Made by a program: the position numbers and the translations under genes. Under the pieces are notes generated by a model that saw only the letters and a program-made list of their open reading frames with translations, did not search any database and was not told the DNA's origin. A stretch of DNA of 43,578 nt from Comamonadaceae bacterium (GTDB taxonomy: Bacteria > Pseudomonadota > Gammaproteobacteria > Burkholderiales > Burkholderiaceae_C): positions 1 through 43,578 of the forward strand of contig CANFOS010000028.1 of the NCBI GenBank assembly GCA_947448735.1, given 5' to 3'. Below, piece by piece: positions 17,059 to 25,270 of the stretch (positions within the stretch are counted from its first letter, which is position 1; each line of letters starts with the position of its first letter).

Positions 17059-17169
17059 ATGATCATGTATGAGAGAGTTTTGGCAGCAGTTGACTGCCCA
17101 GTCAAGGCATGGGATGCCAGCCTGGTCGTGGTGAGGATGGCCATGCCCGCCATCATTGACCGCTGGTAG
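17059..17169 (+). pseudogene. Universal stress protein remnant
   Basis: A 36-codon frame beginning MIMYERVLAAVDCPVKAWDA and ending at a TAG. MYERVLAAVD is a typical first strand of a UspA domain, and a hydrophobic VVVR follows as if a large internal part had been deleted. A purine-rich site (GACGGGG) precedes it. A functional UspA needs about 140 residues, so this is either a pseudogene or, less likely, a small peptide gene. Its FNR box is intact. Confidence 0.6.
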
Positions 17170-17207
17170 TTTGGCTCCCGTGCGTGAGTCACTGATCAAG
17201 GCACTTT

Positions 17208-18077
17208 TCAACCCAAAGCGTTCAGTGGAACTTTCAGATACCGAACACCGTTGGCCTCAGGCTCGGGCATCTCGCCCGCGCGCACGTTGACCTGAATCGC
17301 GGGAATGATCAGTGAAGGCATGTCAAGCGTGGCGTCCCGCGCGGCACGCATGACCACAAACTGGTCTTCTGTGATGCCGTCATGCACGTGAATGTTATTG
17401 GCACGTTGTTCGGCCACAGTGGTTTGCCACTGCGCCTGGCGTGACGCAGGCGGGTAGTCGTGGCAGACGAATAATTTTGTCTCCATCGGCAAAGACAGCA
17501 GTTTTCGGATGGACCGGTACAGTGCACGCGCATCGCCGCCCGGAAAGTCAGCGCGCGCCGTTCCCACGTCTGGCATGAAGAGCGTATCACCGACAAAAAC
17601 CGAGTCTCCAATTTGGTAGGCCATGTCGGCTGGGGTGTGGCCAGGTACGAGTATGGCGACAGCTTCGAGATCGCCAATTTTGAAAATCTCCCTGTCTTTA
17701 AAAAGGTGGTCAAACTGCACGCCATGGGTTGAAAAATCATCGCCCAAATTAAACACAGCCTTGAAGCTTGCCTGGACGGCGCGGATGTTTTCGCCAATCG
17801 CAATCCTTCCGCCGACCTTCTCTTTAAGGTAGTGCGCACCGGACAGATGGTCAGCATGGGCGTGGGTTTCAAGGATCCAGTCGACCGTTAAGCCGTGCGC
17901 TTTGAGGTAGGCCACAACCCGATCAGCAGATGCGGTGCTGGTGTTGCCAGACTTGAAGTCGTAGTCGAGCACCGGATCAATGATGGCGGCATGGCGATCC
18001 GCGTTGTTGGACACCACGTAGGTCACGGTCCAGGTGCTGGTGTCAAAAAATGCCTGGGTGGTGATGCGGCTGTTCAT
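17208..18077 (-). CDS. MBL-fold hydrolase, Blh/persulfide dioxygenase-like
   Basis: A 289-residue soluble metallo-beta-lactamase-fold protein. The metal motif is THAHADHLSG (His72, His74, Asp76, His77), with further ligands in VPGHTPADM, VGDTLFMPD and CHDY. The order matches the ETHE1/Blh group, which oxidises glutathione persulfide to sulfite. It is divergent from a BigR/SqrR-type regulator across an AT-rich operator, as in the bigR-blh locus of Xylella and Agrobacterium. No rhodanese domain is fused. Detoxification of sulfane sulfur is the best-supported role. Confidence 0.88.
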   Translation of the reverse strand: MNSRITTQAFFDTSTWTVTYVVSNNADRHAAIIDPVLDYDFKSGNTSTASADRVVAYLKAHGLTVDWILETHAHADHLSGAHYLKEKVGGRIAIGENIRAVQASFKAVFNLGDDFSTHGVQFDHLFKDREIFKIGDLEAVAILVPGHTPADMAYQIGDSVFVGDTLFMPDVGTARADFPGGDARALYRSIRKLLSLPMETKLFVCHDYPPASRQAQWQTTVAEQRANNIHVHDGITEDQFVVMRAARDATLDMPSLIIPAIQVNVRAGEMPEPEANGVRYLKVPLNALG

Positions 18078-18116
18078 GTCGTTCGATTTCTTTACTTTTT
18101 TAAATATGCTATTCTA

Positions 18117-18138
18117 TATTATATTTTTATATATAATA
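18117..18138. promoter_or_regulatory. Candidate BigR operator over two divergent -10 elements
   Basis: Inverted repeat TATTATAT (18117-18124) and ATATAATA (18131-18138) with a 6-bp spacer in an AT-only stretch. A perfect TATAAT lies in each arm: minus strand 18123-18118 towards the hydrolase, plus strand 18132-18137 towards the regulator. A repressor bound here would block both promoters at once. Confidence 0.65.
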
Positions 18139-18169
18139 AAATCAATGAGCAAAACGAATCTCCAAAACC

Positions 18170-18508
18170 ATGACCGAATCTGATCACGCTTCCCATCTCG
18201 CCATCAACCCGGAACGGCTACGCAGCGCAGCCGTTCAAGCGGTGGGCGTCTTGAAACTGTTGGCCAACGAAGACCGGCTGCTGCTGCTGTGCCAGCTGTC
18301 CCAGGGCGAACACTGTGTGAGCGAACTGGAAGAAGAGCTGGGCATCATTCAGCCCACCTTATCGCAGCAACTTGGCGTGTTGCGCAACGAGGGTGTGGTC
18401 AATACGCGCCGCCAGGGCAAGAACATCTATTACAGCGTGTCCGACCCCAGAACGCTGGAAATCCTGGTGTTGTTGCACCGTCTGTATTGCCCTGAAGGAG
18501 AACTGTGA
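18170..18508 (+). CDS. bigR: ArsR-family persulfide sensor BigR/SqrR
   Basis: A 112-residue winged-helix repressor. LLANEDRLLLLCQLSQGEHC and QPTLSQQLGVLRNEGVVNTR form the DNA-binding part. Cys41 and Cys107 fall at the same residue numbers as the sensing pair of Rhodobacter SqrR, which forms a tetrasulfide bridge with sulfane sulfur; Cys49 is extra. It therefore should release DNA on persulfide stress. It is divergent from the hydrolase and its stop overlaps the downstream transporter start (TGATG). No strong ribosome site precedes its ATG, consistent with low repressor level. Confidence 0.9.
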   Translation: MTESDHASHLAINPERLRSAAVQAVGVLKLLANEDRLLLLCQLSQGEHCVSELEEELGIIQPTLSQQLGVLRNEGVVNTRRQGKNIYYSVSDPRTLEILVLLHRLYCPEGEL

Positions 18509-18942
18509 TGTCTGTTGACTGGAATGCGTTGACGCCGTGGTCGTCGTTTGGTGGCGGCATGTTGATTGGTTTGTCTGCCGCCATGTTCGTGCTGCTCAAT
18601 GGCCGGATTGCAGGCATCAGCGGCGTGCTGGGCGGCTTGTTCACGCCTGTGCGGGGTGATGTCCTTTGGCGGGTGGCCTTTATTGTTGGCATGGTGGCTG
18701 CGCCGCTGGCCTACTGGCTTGTTCTGGCCCTGCCCGCCGTTCAGATCGACGCTGGATACCCGGCCTTGGTAACTGCCGGATTGCTCGTGGGCGTGGGTAC
18801 ACGGTACGGCGCGGGTTGCACCAGCGGGCACGGGGTGTGCGGGCTGTCGCGGTTGTCGCTGCGCTCGCTGGTGGCGACTGGCACCTTCATGGGCGCCGGC
18901 TTTGCCACTGTGTACGTCCTTCGCCACCTGTTTAATCTTTGA
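18508..18942 (+). CDS. YeeE/YedE-family sulfur transporter, first half
   Basis: A 144-residue membrane protein with about four helices and the family motif RYGAGCTSGHGVCGLSRLS, whose conserved cysteines are proposed to pass thiosulfate-type sulfur. It represents one half of the larger YeeE protein; the second half is the next gene. The ATG at 18508 is used because AAGGAG lies directly upstream; it shares bases with the bigR stop. The arrangement matches the PmpA/PmpB pairs found with bigR. Confidence 0.9.
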   Translation: MSVDWNALTPWSSFGGGMLIGLSAAMFVLLNGRIAGISGVLGGLFTPVRGDVLWRVAFIVGMVAAPLAYWLVLALPAVQIDAGYPALVTAGLLVGVGTRYGAGCTSGHGVCGLSRLSLRSLVATGTFMGAGFATVYVLRHLFNL

Positions 18943-18953
18943 GGAGAACCAGC

Positions 18954-19391
18954 ATGCACGTGTTGACTGCTTTGCTATCGGGCCTGGTATTCGGCTTGGG
19001 GCTGATTGTTTCGGGTATGGCCAACCCGGCCAAAGTACTCGGCTTTTTAGACCTCGGGGGTGCATGGGATCCTTCCTTGGCCCTTGTCATGGCCGGGGCG
19101 ATTCTGGTCGGATTTTTTGCTTTTCTTGTCGCCAAAAAGCGCACGCGTTCGTTCATCGGCGCAGACATGAAACTGCCCACAGCATCGGCCATAGATCGGC
19201 GCTTGTTGACAGGCAGCGCCCTGTTCGGTGCGGGCTGGGGGGGTGCCGGTTTCTGCCCCGGCCCTGGCCTGGTGGCGCTGGGTATGGGCGAGTCCAAAGC
19301 ACTGGTGTTTGTGGTCGCCATGCTTGTCGGGATGGCGATATTTAACTGGCGCGAAAACCAGGAACGCGCCAAAGCATTGGGCGCCGCATGA
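18954..19391 (+). CDS. YeeE/YedE-family sulfur transporter, second half
   Basis: A 145-residue membrane protein with about four helices. MHVLTALLSGLVFGLGLIVS is followed by GMANPAKVLGFLDLGGAWDPSL and GAGWGGAGFCPGPGLVALG, the second-half YeeE motif with its conserved Cys. The ATG at 18954 follows GAGGAG; an in-frame extension upstream overlaps the previous gene and is not needed. It is expected to pair with the preceding protein to import or export sulfur compounds under BigR control. Confidence 0.9.
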   Translation: MHVLTALLSGLVFGLGLIVSGMANPAKVLGFLDLGGAWDPSLALVMAGAILVGFFAFLVAKKRTRSFIGADMKLPTASAIDRRLLTGSALFGAGWGGAGFCPGPGLVALGMGESKALVFVVAMLVGMAIFNWRENQERAKALGAA

Positions 19392-19401
19392 AGGCGATCA
19401 C

Positions 19402-20040
19402 GTGAACAGCCTGACGGCGTGGCTGGCAGCGGGCATTACGGTTGCCATGCTGATCGCCTACGAACTGTCATTGCTCTGGTTTCAGCGGCGCAGCCCGGGG
19501 CTGCTGGCGCGTTTGGCACATGCCAACTTGCGAGAAGAATGGTTTGCAGCCTTGTCAAAGCAACAAGGCTCTGAAATTCTGGCGGTGCAAACGCTGCGTA
19601 ACTCGCTGATGTCTGCCACCATGACGGCATCAACGGCTGCTTTGGGTTTGATTGGCACCGCCACTTTGCTTGCGCCGACTCTCCATTCTTCCATTGCAGA
19701 GGTCGACAATCTGTCGCGCCATTTCACCGCCCGGCTGGTCATTGAGCTGGTACTCATGGCGGTGCTGTTTGCATCACTGGTGTGCTCGGCGATGGCAGTA
19801 CGCTACTACAACCATGCAGGTTTTATTGTGTCGATGCCAGTGGCGTCAGATGAACGCCACCGCTGGGGCCCTACAGCTGTGGCTTACTTACGCCGTGCAG
19901 GGCTGCTATACAGCTGGGGCTTGCGCCATTTGCTGATGGTCGCTCCGTTATTGGTGTTCATCGTCTACCCCTTAGCCGGGCCTGTTGCCGCAATGTTTGT
20001 GCTGGCTGCGCTGTTTGCATTTGACCGATTCAAGACGTAG
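19402..20040 (+). CDS. DUF599 membrane protein
   Basis: A 212-residue protein with about four helices. It contains AVQTLRNSLMSATMTASTAA and RHFTARLVIELVLMAVLFAS, features of the DUF599 family, whose function is unknown. It begins with GTG at 19402 after GAAGGCG; the frame is open further upstream but through the previous gene. Only 10 bp separate it from the YeeE partner, so it is probably in the bigR operon, although a link to sulfur metabolism is inference. Confidence 0.82.
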   Translation: MNSLTAWLAAGITVAMLIAYELSLLWFQRRSPGLLARLAHANLREEWFAALSKQQGSEILAVQTLRNSLMSATMTASTAALGLIGTATLLAPTLHSSIAEVDNLSRHFTARLVIELVLMAVLFASLVCSAMAVRYYNHAGFIVSMPVASDERHRWGPTAVAYLRRAGLLYSWGLRHLLMVAPLLVFIVYPLAGPVAAMFVLAALFAFDRFKT

Positions 20041-20043
20041 TCC

Positions 20044-20115
20044 GGTAGGCGCGAAAAAGACAAGTCAGCAATTGGCGTTTTTGTCTGACACACAATGGGA
20101 GCGCTGTCGCCTACC
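20044..20115. other. Nested inverted repeats upstream of cbpA
   Basis: Outer arms GGTAGGCG (20044-20051) and CGCCTACC (20108-20115) are perfect complements 56 nt apart. Inner arms AGACAA (20058-20063) and TTGTCT (20081-20086) lie between them. It may be a terminator-free RNA structure in the cbpA leader or the end of the previous transcript. Confidence 0.45.
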
Positions 20116-20150
20116 CTGAGGTCAAGTGCATTTGCTGCAAAAGGACCTTG

Positions 20151-21155
20151 ATGGAATTCAAAGACTACTACCTGGTCATGGGTGTAGAAAAAAGCGCCAC
20201 GCCCGAAGACATCAAGCGCGCCCACCGCAAGCTGGCGCGCAAATATCACCCTGATGTCAGCAAAGAAAAAGACGCTGAGGCACGATTCAAAGAATTGGCA
20301 GAGGCCTATGACGTCCTCAAAGACCCTGAAAAACGCGCTGCTTACGACCGGCTCGGCACCCATCACAAGGCGGGGCAAGAGTTTCAACCCCCACCCGGCT
20401 GGGCGCGGCCCGGGTCTGATGGCAGCGACTCTTCATACAGCTTTCGCGGCGGAGAAGATCAAGACCACAGCGCGTTTTTTAATGATCTGTTCCGCAACAT
20501 GGGGCGAAGCGCGGGGCCTGGTGAAAGTACTGGCCGACAACGCAGCCATGAAGCGTTCGACATGCATGGGCAAGACCAGCACGCCAAGATTCAGATTGAT
20601 ATTGAAGACTCTTACCTGGGCGCCACGCGCACACTGCAACTGCGGGTGCAGGTTGAAGGCAGCGATGGGCGACCGCGACTGGACGACCGCACGATCGAGT
20701 TTGTCATCCCCAAAGGCATTCGGGCGGGCCAGCACATTCGCCTGGCGGCTCAGGGTGGCCCAGGCATGGGGCAGGGAAGCCCCGGAGACCTGTACCTGGA
20801 TGTTGAAATGCTTGCGCATTCGCTTTACCGGACCGATGGCTATGACGTGCTGATGGACTTGCCCATTGCCCCCTGGGAGGCAGCACTGGGCGCAGAAGTG
20901 GTGGCGCCGACCCCGGTTGGCCAGGTCGAAATCAAGATCCCGGCCGGTTCGGTGGCCGGTCGCAAGTTGCGTGTCAAAGGGCGCGGGCTACCCGGAAAAA
21001 ATCCAGGCGATTTTTATTTCGTGCTGAAAATTGCGCAGCCAACCGCGGGCAGCGACACCGAAAGGAAAGCCTATACAGACTTTCAACAGGCTTTCATGGC
21101 CTTTAACCCACGGGCCCAGGTCGAGGCGATTGAAAAAACACTGGCGAACCCGTAA
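20151..21155 (+). CDS. cbpA: CbpA-type DnaJ co-chaperone
   Basis: A 334-residue class B J-protein. The N-terminal J domain begins MEFKDYYLVMGVEKSATPED and has the HPD motif in KYHPDVS. A Gly/Ser/Asp-rich linker (about residues 75-135) follows, then two beta-sandwich client-binding domains (IQIDIEDSYLGATRTLQLRV onward) without a zinc finger. It works with DnaK and, in E. coli, binds curved DNA in starved cells. The ATG at 20151 follows AAAAGGACC. The gene for its modulator CbpM is next. Confidence 0.93.
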   Translation: MEFKDYYLVMGVEKSATPEDIKRAHRKLARKYHPDVSKEKDAEARFKELAEAYDVLKDPEKRAAYDRLGTHHKAGQEFQPPPGWARPGSDGSDSSYSFRGGEDQDHSAFFNDLFRNMGRSAGPGESTGRQRSHEAFDMHGQDQHAKIQIDIEDSYLGATRTLQLRVQVEGSDGRPRLDDRTIEFVIPKGIRAGQHIRLAAQGGPGMGQGSPGDLYLDVEMLAHSLYRTDGYDVLMDLPIAPWEAALGAEVVAPTPVGQVEIKIPAGSVAGRKLRVKGRGLPGKNPGDFYFVLKIAQPTAGSDTERKAYTDFQQAFMAFNPRAQVEAIEKTLANP

Positions 21156-21228
21156 AAAGCACCCAAAGGCCTTCACACGCCCTTCATCGCCTTTGACCCG
21201 ACCATCGATCAACCCTTGTTGAAAAAGC

Positions 21229-21558
21229 ATGACCACCAACTTCATACTCGCCAAACCGTTTCAAGTCGTCAGCAGCTCGGTGATGGAGGACATCACCGAG
21301 CTGACGCTGGACGACCTGTGCCGCGCATGTTCTGCGCAAGCCAACATCATCATTGACCTGGTCAGAGAAGGCGTGATCGAAGGCGTAGAGGTCGTGCATC
21401 GACTGCCACCCGAACACTGGCGCTTTACGGGTCTGCACCTGCACCGGGCCAAAGTGGCCATGCGCCTGCATCGCGACTTGGGCGTGAACTTCGCTGGCGC
21501 TGCGCTGGCGCTACAGTTGATGGATGAGCTGCAAACGCTGAAGGAAAAAATGCGCTAA
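21229..21558 (+). CDS. cbpM: Chaperone modulator CbpM
   Basis: A 109-residue helical protein related to the MerR fold. LTLDDLCRACSAQANIIIDL, then VREGVIEG and a C-terminal amphipathic helix with ALALQLMDELQTLKEKMR, fit CbpM. It binds the J domain of CbpA and blocks its use with DnaK. It lies 73 bp after cbpA in the usual cbpAM order. A copy of the dispersed repeat begins 3 bp after its stop. Confidence 0.9.
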   Translation: MTTNFILAKPFQVVSSSVMEDITELTLDDLCRACSAQANIIIDLVREGVIEGVEVVHRLPPEHWRFTGLHLHRAKVAMRLHRDLGVNFAGAALALQLMDELQTLKEKMR

Positions 21559-21561
21559 CCC

Positions 21562-21621
21562 GCTATTTAATCAGGAGCTAAAAACGCATATTCTCATTGG
21601 TCTACGGCCTATTTTGATGCC
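21562..21621 (+). repeat. Dispersed AT-richer repeat, copy B (after cbpM)
   Basis: Starts GCTATTTAATCAGGAGCT and ends CCTATTTTGATGCC. It shares block order with copies at 1743, 27595, 32709 and 42332: GGAGCT, a CGCAT/GCCCA block, ATTGGnCTA, and GCCnATTTTGATGCC. It is intergenic and begins 3 bp after the cbpM stop. Confidence 0.75.
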
Positions 21622-21763
21622 CAATTAACGGTAAAAATTCGCGCGCCTGCAAGACTTGACATTCTGACGCTTGTGCCACCGCGCTTCAATTGAAAGTGGC
21701 CCACAGACGCACGGATGGCCGACGACTTGGGCGTGTCCAGGCCGTGAGCTATCCGAAAGTTTA

Positions 21764-21804
21764 TTGATCTACCTCATCAATCTGCAGACAGACACTGCTA
21801 ATCT
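21764..21804 (+). promoter_or_regulatory. Possible FNR-like site and -10 of the VIT1/CCC1 gene
   Basis: ATTGAT (21763-21768) and ATCAAT (21776-21781) form an inverted repeat with a 7-bp spacer instead of the FNR spacing. TAATCT (21799-21804) is a good -10, the same hexamer as at usp1. The predicted transcript start coincides with the ATG at 21811, and no ribosome site is present. Confidence 0.35.
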
Positions 21805-21810
21805 GACTCA

Positions 21811-22518
21811 ATGAGCAGACTTAAGTTAGACCAGCACCTTGAAACCCACCGGACCCACCGCGTGGGATGGCTTCGCGCCGCCGTTTTGGGTGCCAATGAC
21901 GGCATCGTATCCACCGCCAGCCTGTTGGTTGGCGTGGCCGCGGCCAGCGCCACTCAATCCACGCTTTTGATGACCGGAGTTGCCTCTTTGGTGGCAGGCG
22001 CGATGTCCATGGCTGCGGGCGAATACGTGTCCGTGTATTCGCAGGCGGACACTGAAAATGCTGACATGGCGCGCGAAAAGGCTGAGCTGGTGAAAGATCC
22101 AGACACCGAGTTACGGGAGCTGACAGCTATTTATGTGGCGCGTGGTTTGCAGCCATCACTGGCGCATGACGTCGCAACCCAGTTATCAAAGCATGACGCG
22201 CTGGCCGCCCATGCGCGCGACGAGTTGGGCATCTCAAACGCCTTCAGCGCCAAACCCATGCAAGCGGCACTGGCATCGGCGGCCAGCTTTGCAATTGGTG
22301 CCTTGCTGCCGCTGGGCATTGCTGCGATGGCACCTGCCCAAAATGTCATCGTTTGGACAGCCAGCGCATCGCTGATGAGCCTGGCGGTACTGGGCCTGGT
22401 GGCAGCAAAGGCAGGTGGTTCTGCCACACTGCCCAGCGTCTGGCGGATCACTTTCTGGGGCGCACTGGCCATGGCCGCGACCGCTGGCGCTGGCAGGCTA
22501 TTTGGTGCCGTTGTTTAG
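21811..22518 (+). CDS. VIT1/CCC1-family iron/manganese transporter
   Basis: A 235-residue membrane protein with five predicted helices. [20 protein letters not shown] (residues 18-37) and [20 protein letters not shown] are the hallmarks of the VIT1/CCC1 family. A cytoplasmic helical segment with acidic residues ([20 protein letters not shown]) follows helix 2. Family members move Fe(II) or Mn(II) out of the cytosol. No Shine-Dalgarno site is visible, and a -10 lies so close that the message may be leaderless. Confidence 0.9.
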   Translation: MSRLKLDQHLETHRTHRVGWLRAAVLGANDGIVSTASLLVGVAAASATQSTLLMTGVASLVAGAMSMAAGEYVSVYSQADTENADMAREKAELVKDPDTELRELTAIYVARGLQPSLAHDVATQLSKHDALAAHARDELGISNAFSAKPMQAALASAASFAIGALLPLGIAAMAPAQNVIVWTASASLMSLAVLGLVAAKAGGSATLPSVWRITFWGALAMAATAGAGRLFGAVV

Positions 22519-22709
22519 CCATTGTTAACGCGGCCATACCGCCATCGAACAGCAAAGCCATGGCGTCAGACCATGGTTTGCGCGTCGGGCTTGATCGGCT
22601 GACGACCACAACCAAGCCTGACTTGCGACTACAGCCATCCTTTGAGAACTTCAATAAGCTGGACCGTCACACACCCGACCCCTTCTTGAACCTTTGTCTT
22701 GGAGCAATC

Positions 22710-23699
22710 ATGCAATATCGACGCCTTGGCCGCAGTGGCCTGCAAGTCAGCCAGCTTTCAGTTGGCTCATGGGTCACTTACGCAAGTCAGGTCAAGGTCA
22801 AGGCAGCCAAAGAAATGCTGGCACTGGCGATGGACCGCGGTGTGAATTTTTTTGACAACGCCGAGGTCTACGCCAGCGGCCAGAGCGAAGAGGTCATGGG
22901 CCAGGCCATCAAGGCGCTCAAATGGCCGCGCTTGAACTACATCGTGTCTACCAAGTTCTACTGGGGACTGGCAGAGCCTGATGCAAAAAAAGTAACCATC
23001 AACCGCAAAAATACATTGAACCGCAAATACCTGATGCAGGCTATTGACGGCTCACTTCAGCGCATGGGCCTGGACTTTATCGATCTGGTCTATTGCCACC
23101 GCCCCGACGCACAAACACCGATTGAAGAGACGGTGCACGCCATGAGCGACATGATCAGCCAGGGCAAGGCCTTGTATTGGGGCACCAGCGAATGGTCGGC
23201 AGATGACATCCGTGCTGCCTGGTGCGTGGCTGACAAACACCACCTGCACAAACCCGTGATGGAGCAACCGCAGTACAACCTGTTCAACCGCAAACGCGTC
23301 GAACAAGAATACGCCCGCTTGTACGAGGACATCGGTCTCGGATTGACCACCTGGAGCCCACTGGCCAGCGGTTTGCTGACGGGCAAGTACCGTAACGGTG
23401 TGCCCAAGGACAGCCGCGGCGCGCGCAAGGACATGGATTTCTTGGTCAATGGACTGACCCACGATGCCAAAAACAAAGCGGTGACGAAACTTGAAATGGT
23501 TGCCGATGACCTGGGTTGTACGGTAGGTCAGCTGGCTATCGCCTGGGCCTCGCACAATCCACGTGTCAGCACCGTGATCACCGGCGCCTCAAAAATCGAA
23601 CAGATGAGAGACAACCTTGATGCATTGAACGTGGTCGAGCGGCTATCGCCAGATGTGATGGATCAAATCGACAAGATCACCCGATCGCTGGCCGAGTGA
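22710..23699 (+). CDS. Aldo/keto reductase, Kv-beta-like
   Basis: A 329-residue NADPH-dependent TIM-barrel enzyme. The catalytic tetrad is visible as Asp49, Tyr54 (DNAEVYASG), Lys82 (STKFYWG) and His130 (VYCHRPD). [15 protein letters not shown] is the NADPH phosphate-binding end. The closest type is the Kv-beta/YghZ group acting on aldehydes and methylglyoxal. TTGGAG precedes the ATG at 22710; the frame is open upstream to 22353 but overlaps the transporter and lacks homology. The 191 bp between it and the transporter hold nothing I recognise. Confidence 0.92.
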   Translation: MQYRRLGRSGLQVSQLSVGSWVTYASQVKVKAAKEMLALAMDRGVNFFDNAEVYASGQSEEVMGQAIKALKWPRLNYIVSTKFYWGLAEPDAKKVTINRKNTLNRKYLMQAIDGSLQRMGLDFIDLVYCHRPDAQTPIEETVHAMSDMISQGKALYWGTSEWSADDIRAAWCVADKHHLHKPVMEQPQYNLFNRKRVEQEYARLYEDIGLGLTTWSPLASGLLTGKYRNGVPKDSRGARKDMDFLVNGLTHDAKNKAVTKLEMVADDLGCTVGQLAIAWASHNPRVSTVITGASKIEQMRDNLDALNVVERLSPDVMDQIDKITRSLAE

Positions 23700-23743
23700 G
23701 GCGTGGCTATGAAAGTGCGAGCGTCGAGGACCTACATGACGCG

Positions 23744-25267
23744 CTAGCTGGGGGCGAAAAGTCCTTTGTACTGTTCGCGCAGCAGGTTCTTTTGCACTTT
23801 CCCCATGGTGTTGCGCGGCAGCTCTGGCACCACGAAGCATTGCTTGGGGATTTTGAAATTGGCCAGCTTTGACTTGAGGACGCCGATGATCTCGTCGGAT
23901 TTCAACGCAGCAGCCGGTTTGGAAATCACCACCGCCACGCCCACCTCGCCAAAGTCAGGGTGCGGCACACCAATCAAAGCGCTCTCTGCCACGCCGGGCA
24001 AGTCGTTGATATAGCCTTCAATTTCTGCCGGGTAGACGTTGTAGCCGCCGCTGATGATGAGGTCTTTGCTGCGGCCAACGATGGTGATATAGCCGCGTTG
24101 GTCAATTTTGCCCACGTCGCCAGTTTTGAAAAATCCATCAGCGGTGAATTCTTCTTTGGTTTTTTCCGGCATGCGCCAGTAGCCTTTGAAAACATTCGGG
24201 CCTTTGACCTGAATGCCTCCAATGTCGTCAATACCGAGCGATTGACCGTCGTCGCCCTGCACACGCAGCGTGACGCCCGGCAGTGCAAAACCGACCGTTC
24301 CGCCACGGCGCTCGCCCTGGTAAGGGTTGGACGTGAGCATGGCGGTCTCTGACATGCCGTAGCGCTCTAAAATCGTGTGCCCTGTCCGGGCTTGCCACTC
24401 GTTAAACGTCTCAATCAGCAAAGGCGCAGAGCCCGCCACAAACAGGCGCATGTTGCGCACCGCGTTGTTGTCCAAATCAGGTTCATTCAAGAGGCGCACA
24501 TACAAAGTCGGCACGCCCATGAAGACGGTTGCCTCAGGCAGTTTTCGGACGACAAACTTGGGGTCAAACTTTGCGCACCAGATCATCTTGCTGCCGTTGA
24601 TCAGCGCACCATGCAGCGCCACAAACAGGCCGTGCACATGAAAAATGGGCAGCGCGTGAATCAGCACATCGCCCGGCTTCCAGCCCCAGTAATCCTTCAG
24701 TACCAGAGCGTTGCTCAGCATGTTGTCATGCGACAGCATCGCGCCCTTGCTGCGGCCTGTGGTACCGCTGGTGTACAAAATAGCAGCCAAATCATCCGCG
24801 CTTTTGACGGCTACCGTGTGCTTGTCACTGCAATGCGCAGCGCGCGCCAAGAGCGAGCCAGTGCGGTCATCGTCCAGGGTAAAAACGTTTTGCGTTCCGG
24901 CCTTGAAAGCAATCTTGCTGACCCAGCCAAAGTTTTTGCTACTGCACACCACCACTGCTGGCTCGGCGTTGCCGATGAAGTATTCAATCTCGGCGCTTTG
25001 ATAAGCGGAATTGAGCGGCAAAAAAACATAACCCGCCCGCAACGTTGCCAGGTAAAGCAGCATGGCTTCGACCGACTTTTCAACCTGCACCGCGATACGG
25101 CTACCCGCCGGCAGCTTGAGCGACACCAGCAAGTTGGCCAGCATGGCGGTGGCGCGCTCCAGGTCAAGCCACGAGTAGTTCAAACCATTGTCGGTTTCAA
25201 CCGCGATGGCGTTTAAATCAGCAGGAAAGGCCGCGCGCAGGGCGGCGAAAAGATTCTCGTTTTTCAT
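23744..25267 (-). CDS. matB: Malonyl-CoA synthetase MatB
   Basis: A 507-residue acyl-CoA ligase of the ANL superfamily. The ATP loop is LYTSGTTGRSKGAMLSHDNM, the adenylate motif ERYGMSET, the hinge GDVGKIDQRGYITIVGRSKD, and the catalytic Lys is in NTMGKVQKNLLREQY. The sequence MLSHDNMLSNALVLKDYWGW and the operon with malonyl-CoA decarboxylase point to malonate as substrate: malonate + ATP + CoA gives malonyl-CoA. It is the last gene of the malonate operon and starts 3 bp after the binding-protein gene. Confidence 0.93.
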   Translation of the reverse strand: MKNENLFAALRAAFPADLNAIAVETDNGLNYSWLDLERATAMLANLLVSLKLPAGSRIAVQVEKSVEAMLLYLATLRAGYVFLPLNSAYQSAEIEYFIGNAEPAVVVCSSKNFGWVSKIAFKAGTQNVFTLDDDRTGSLLARAAHCSDKHTVAVKSADDLAAILYTSGTTGRSKGAMLSHDNMLSNALVLKDYWGWKPGDVLIHALPIFHVHGLFVALHGALINGSKMIWCAKFDPKFVVRKLPEATVFMGVPTLYVRLLNEPDLDNNAVRNMRLFVAGSAPLLIETFNEWQARTGHTILERYGMSETAMLTSNPYQGERRGGTVGFALPGVTLRVQGDDGQSLGIDDIGGIQVKGPNVFKGYWRMPEKTKEEFTADGFFKTGDVGKIDQRGYITIVGRSKDLIISGGYNVYPAEIEGYINDLPGVAESALIGVPHPDFGEVGVAVVISKPAAALKSDEIIGVLKSKLANFKIPKQCFVVPELPRNTMGKVQKNLLREQYKGLFAPS

Positions 25268-25270
25268 TCA

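Noticed and set aside
21763..21781. Counting ATTGAT-N7-ATCAAT as a fifth true FNR box
   Set aside because: The half-sites are 3 bp too far apart for FNR; kept only as a low-confidence regulatory candidate.
22353..22709. In-frame upstream extension of the aldo/keto reductase
   Set aside because: It overlaps the VIT1/CCC1 gene out of frame; the ATG at 22710 has a good ribosome site and begins at the family N-terminus.
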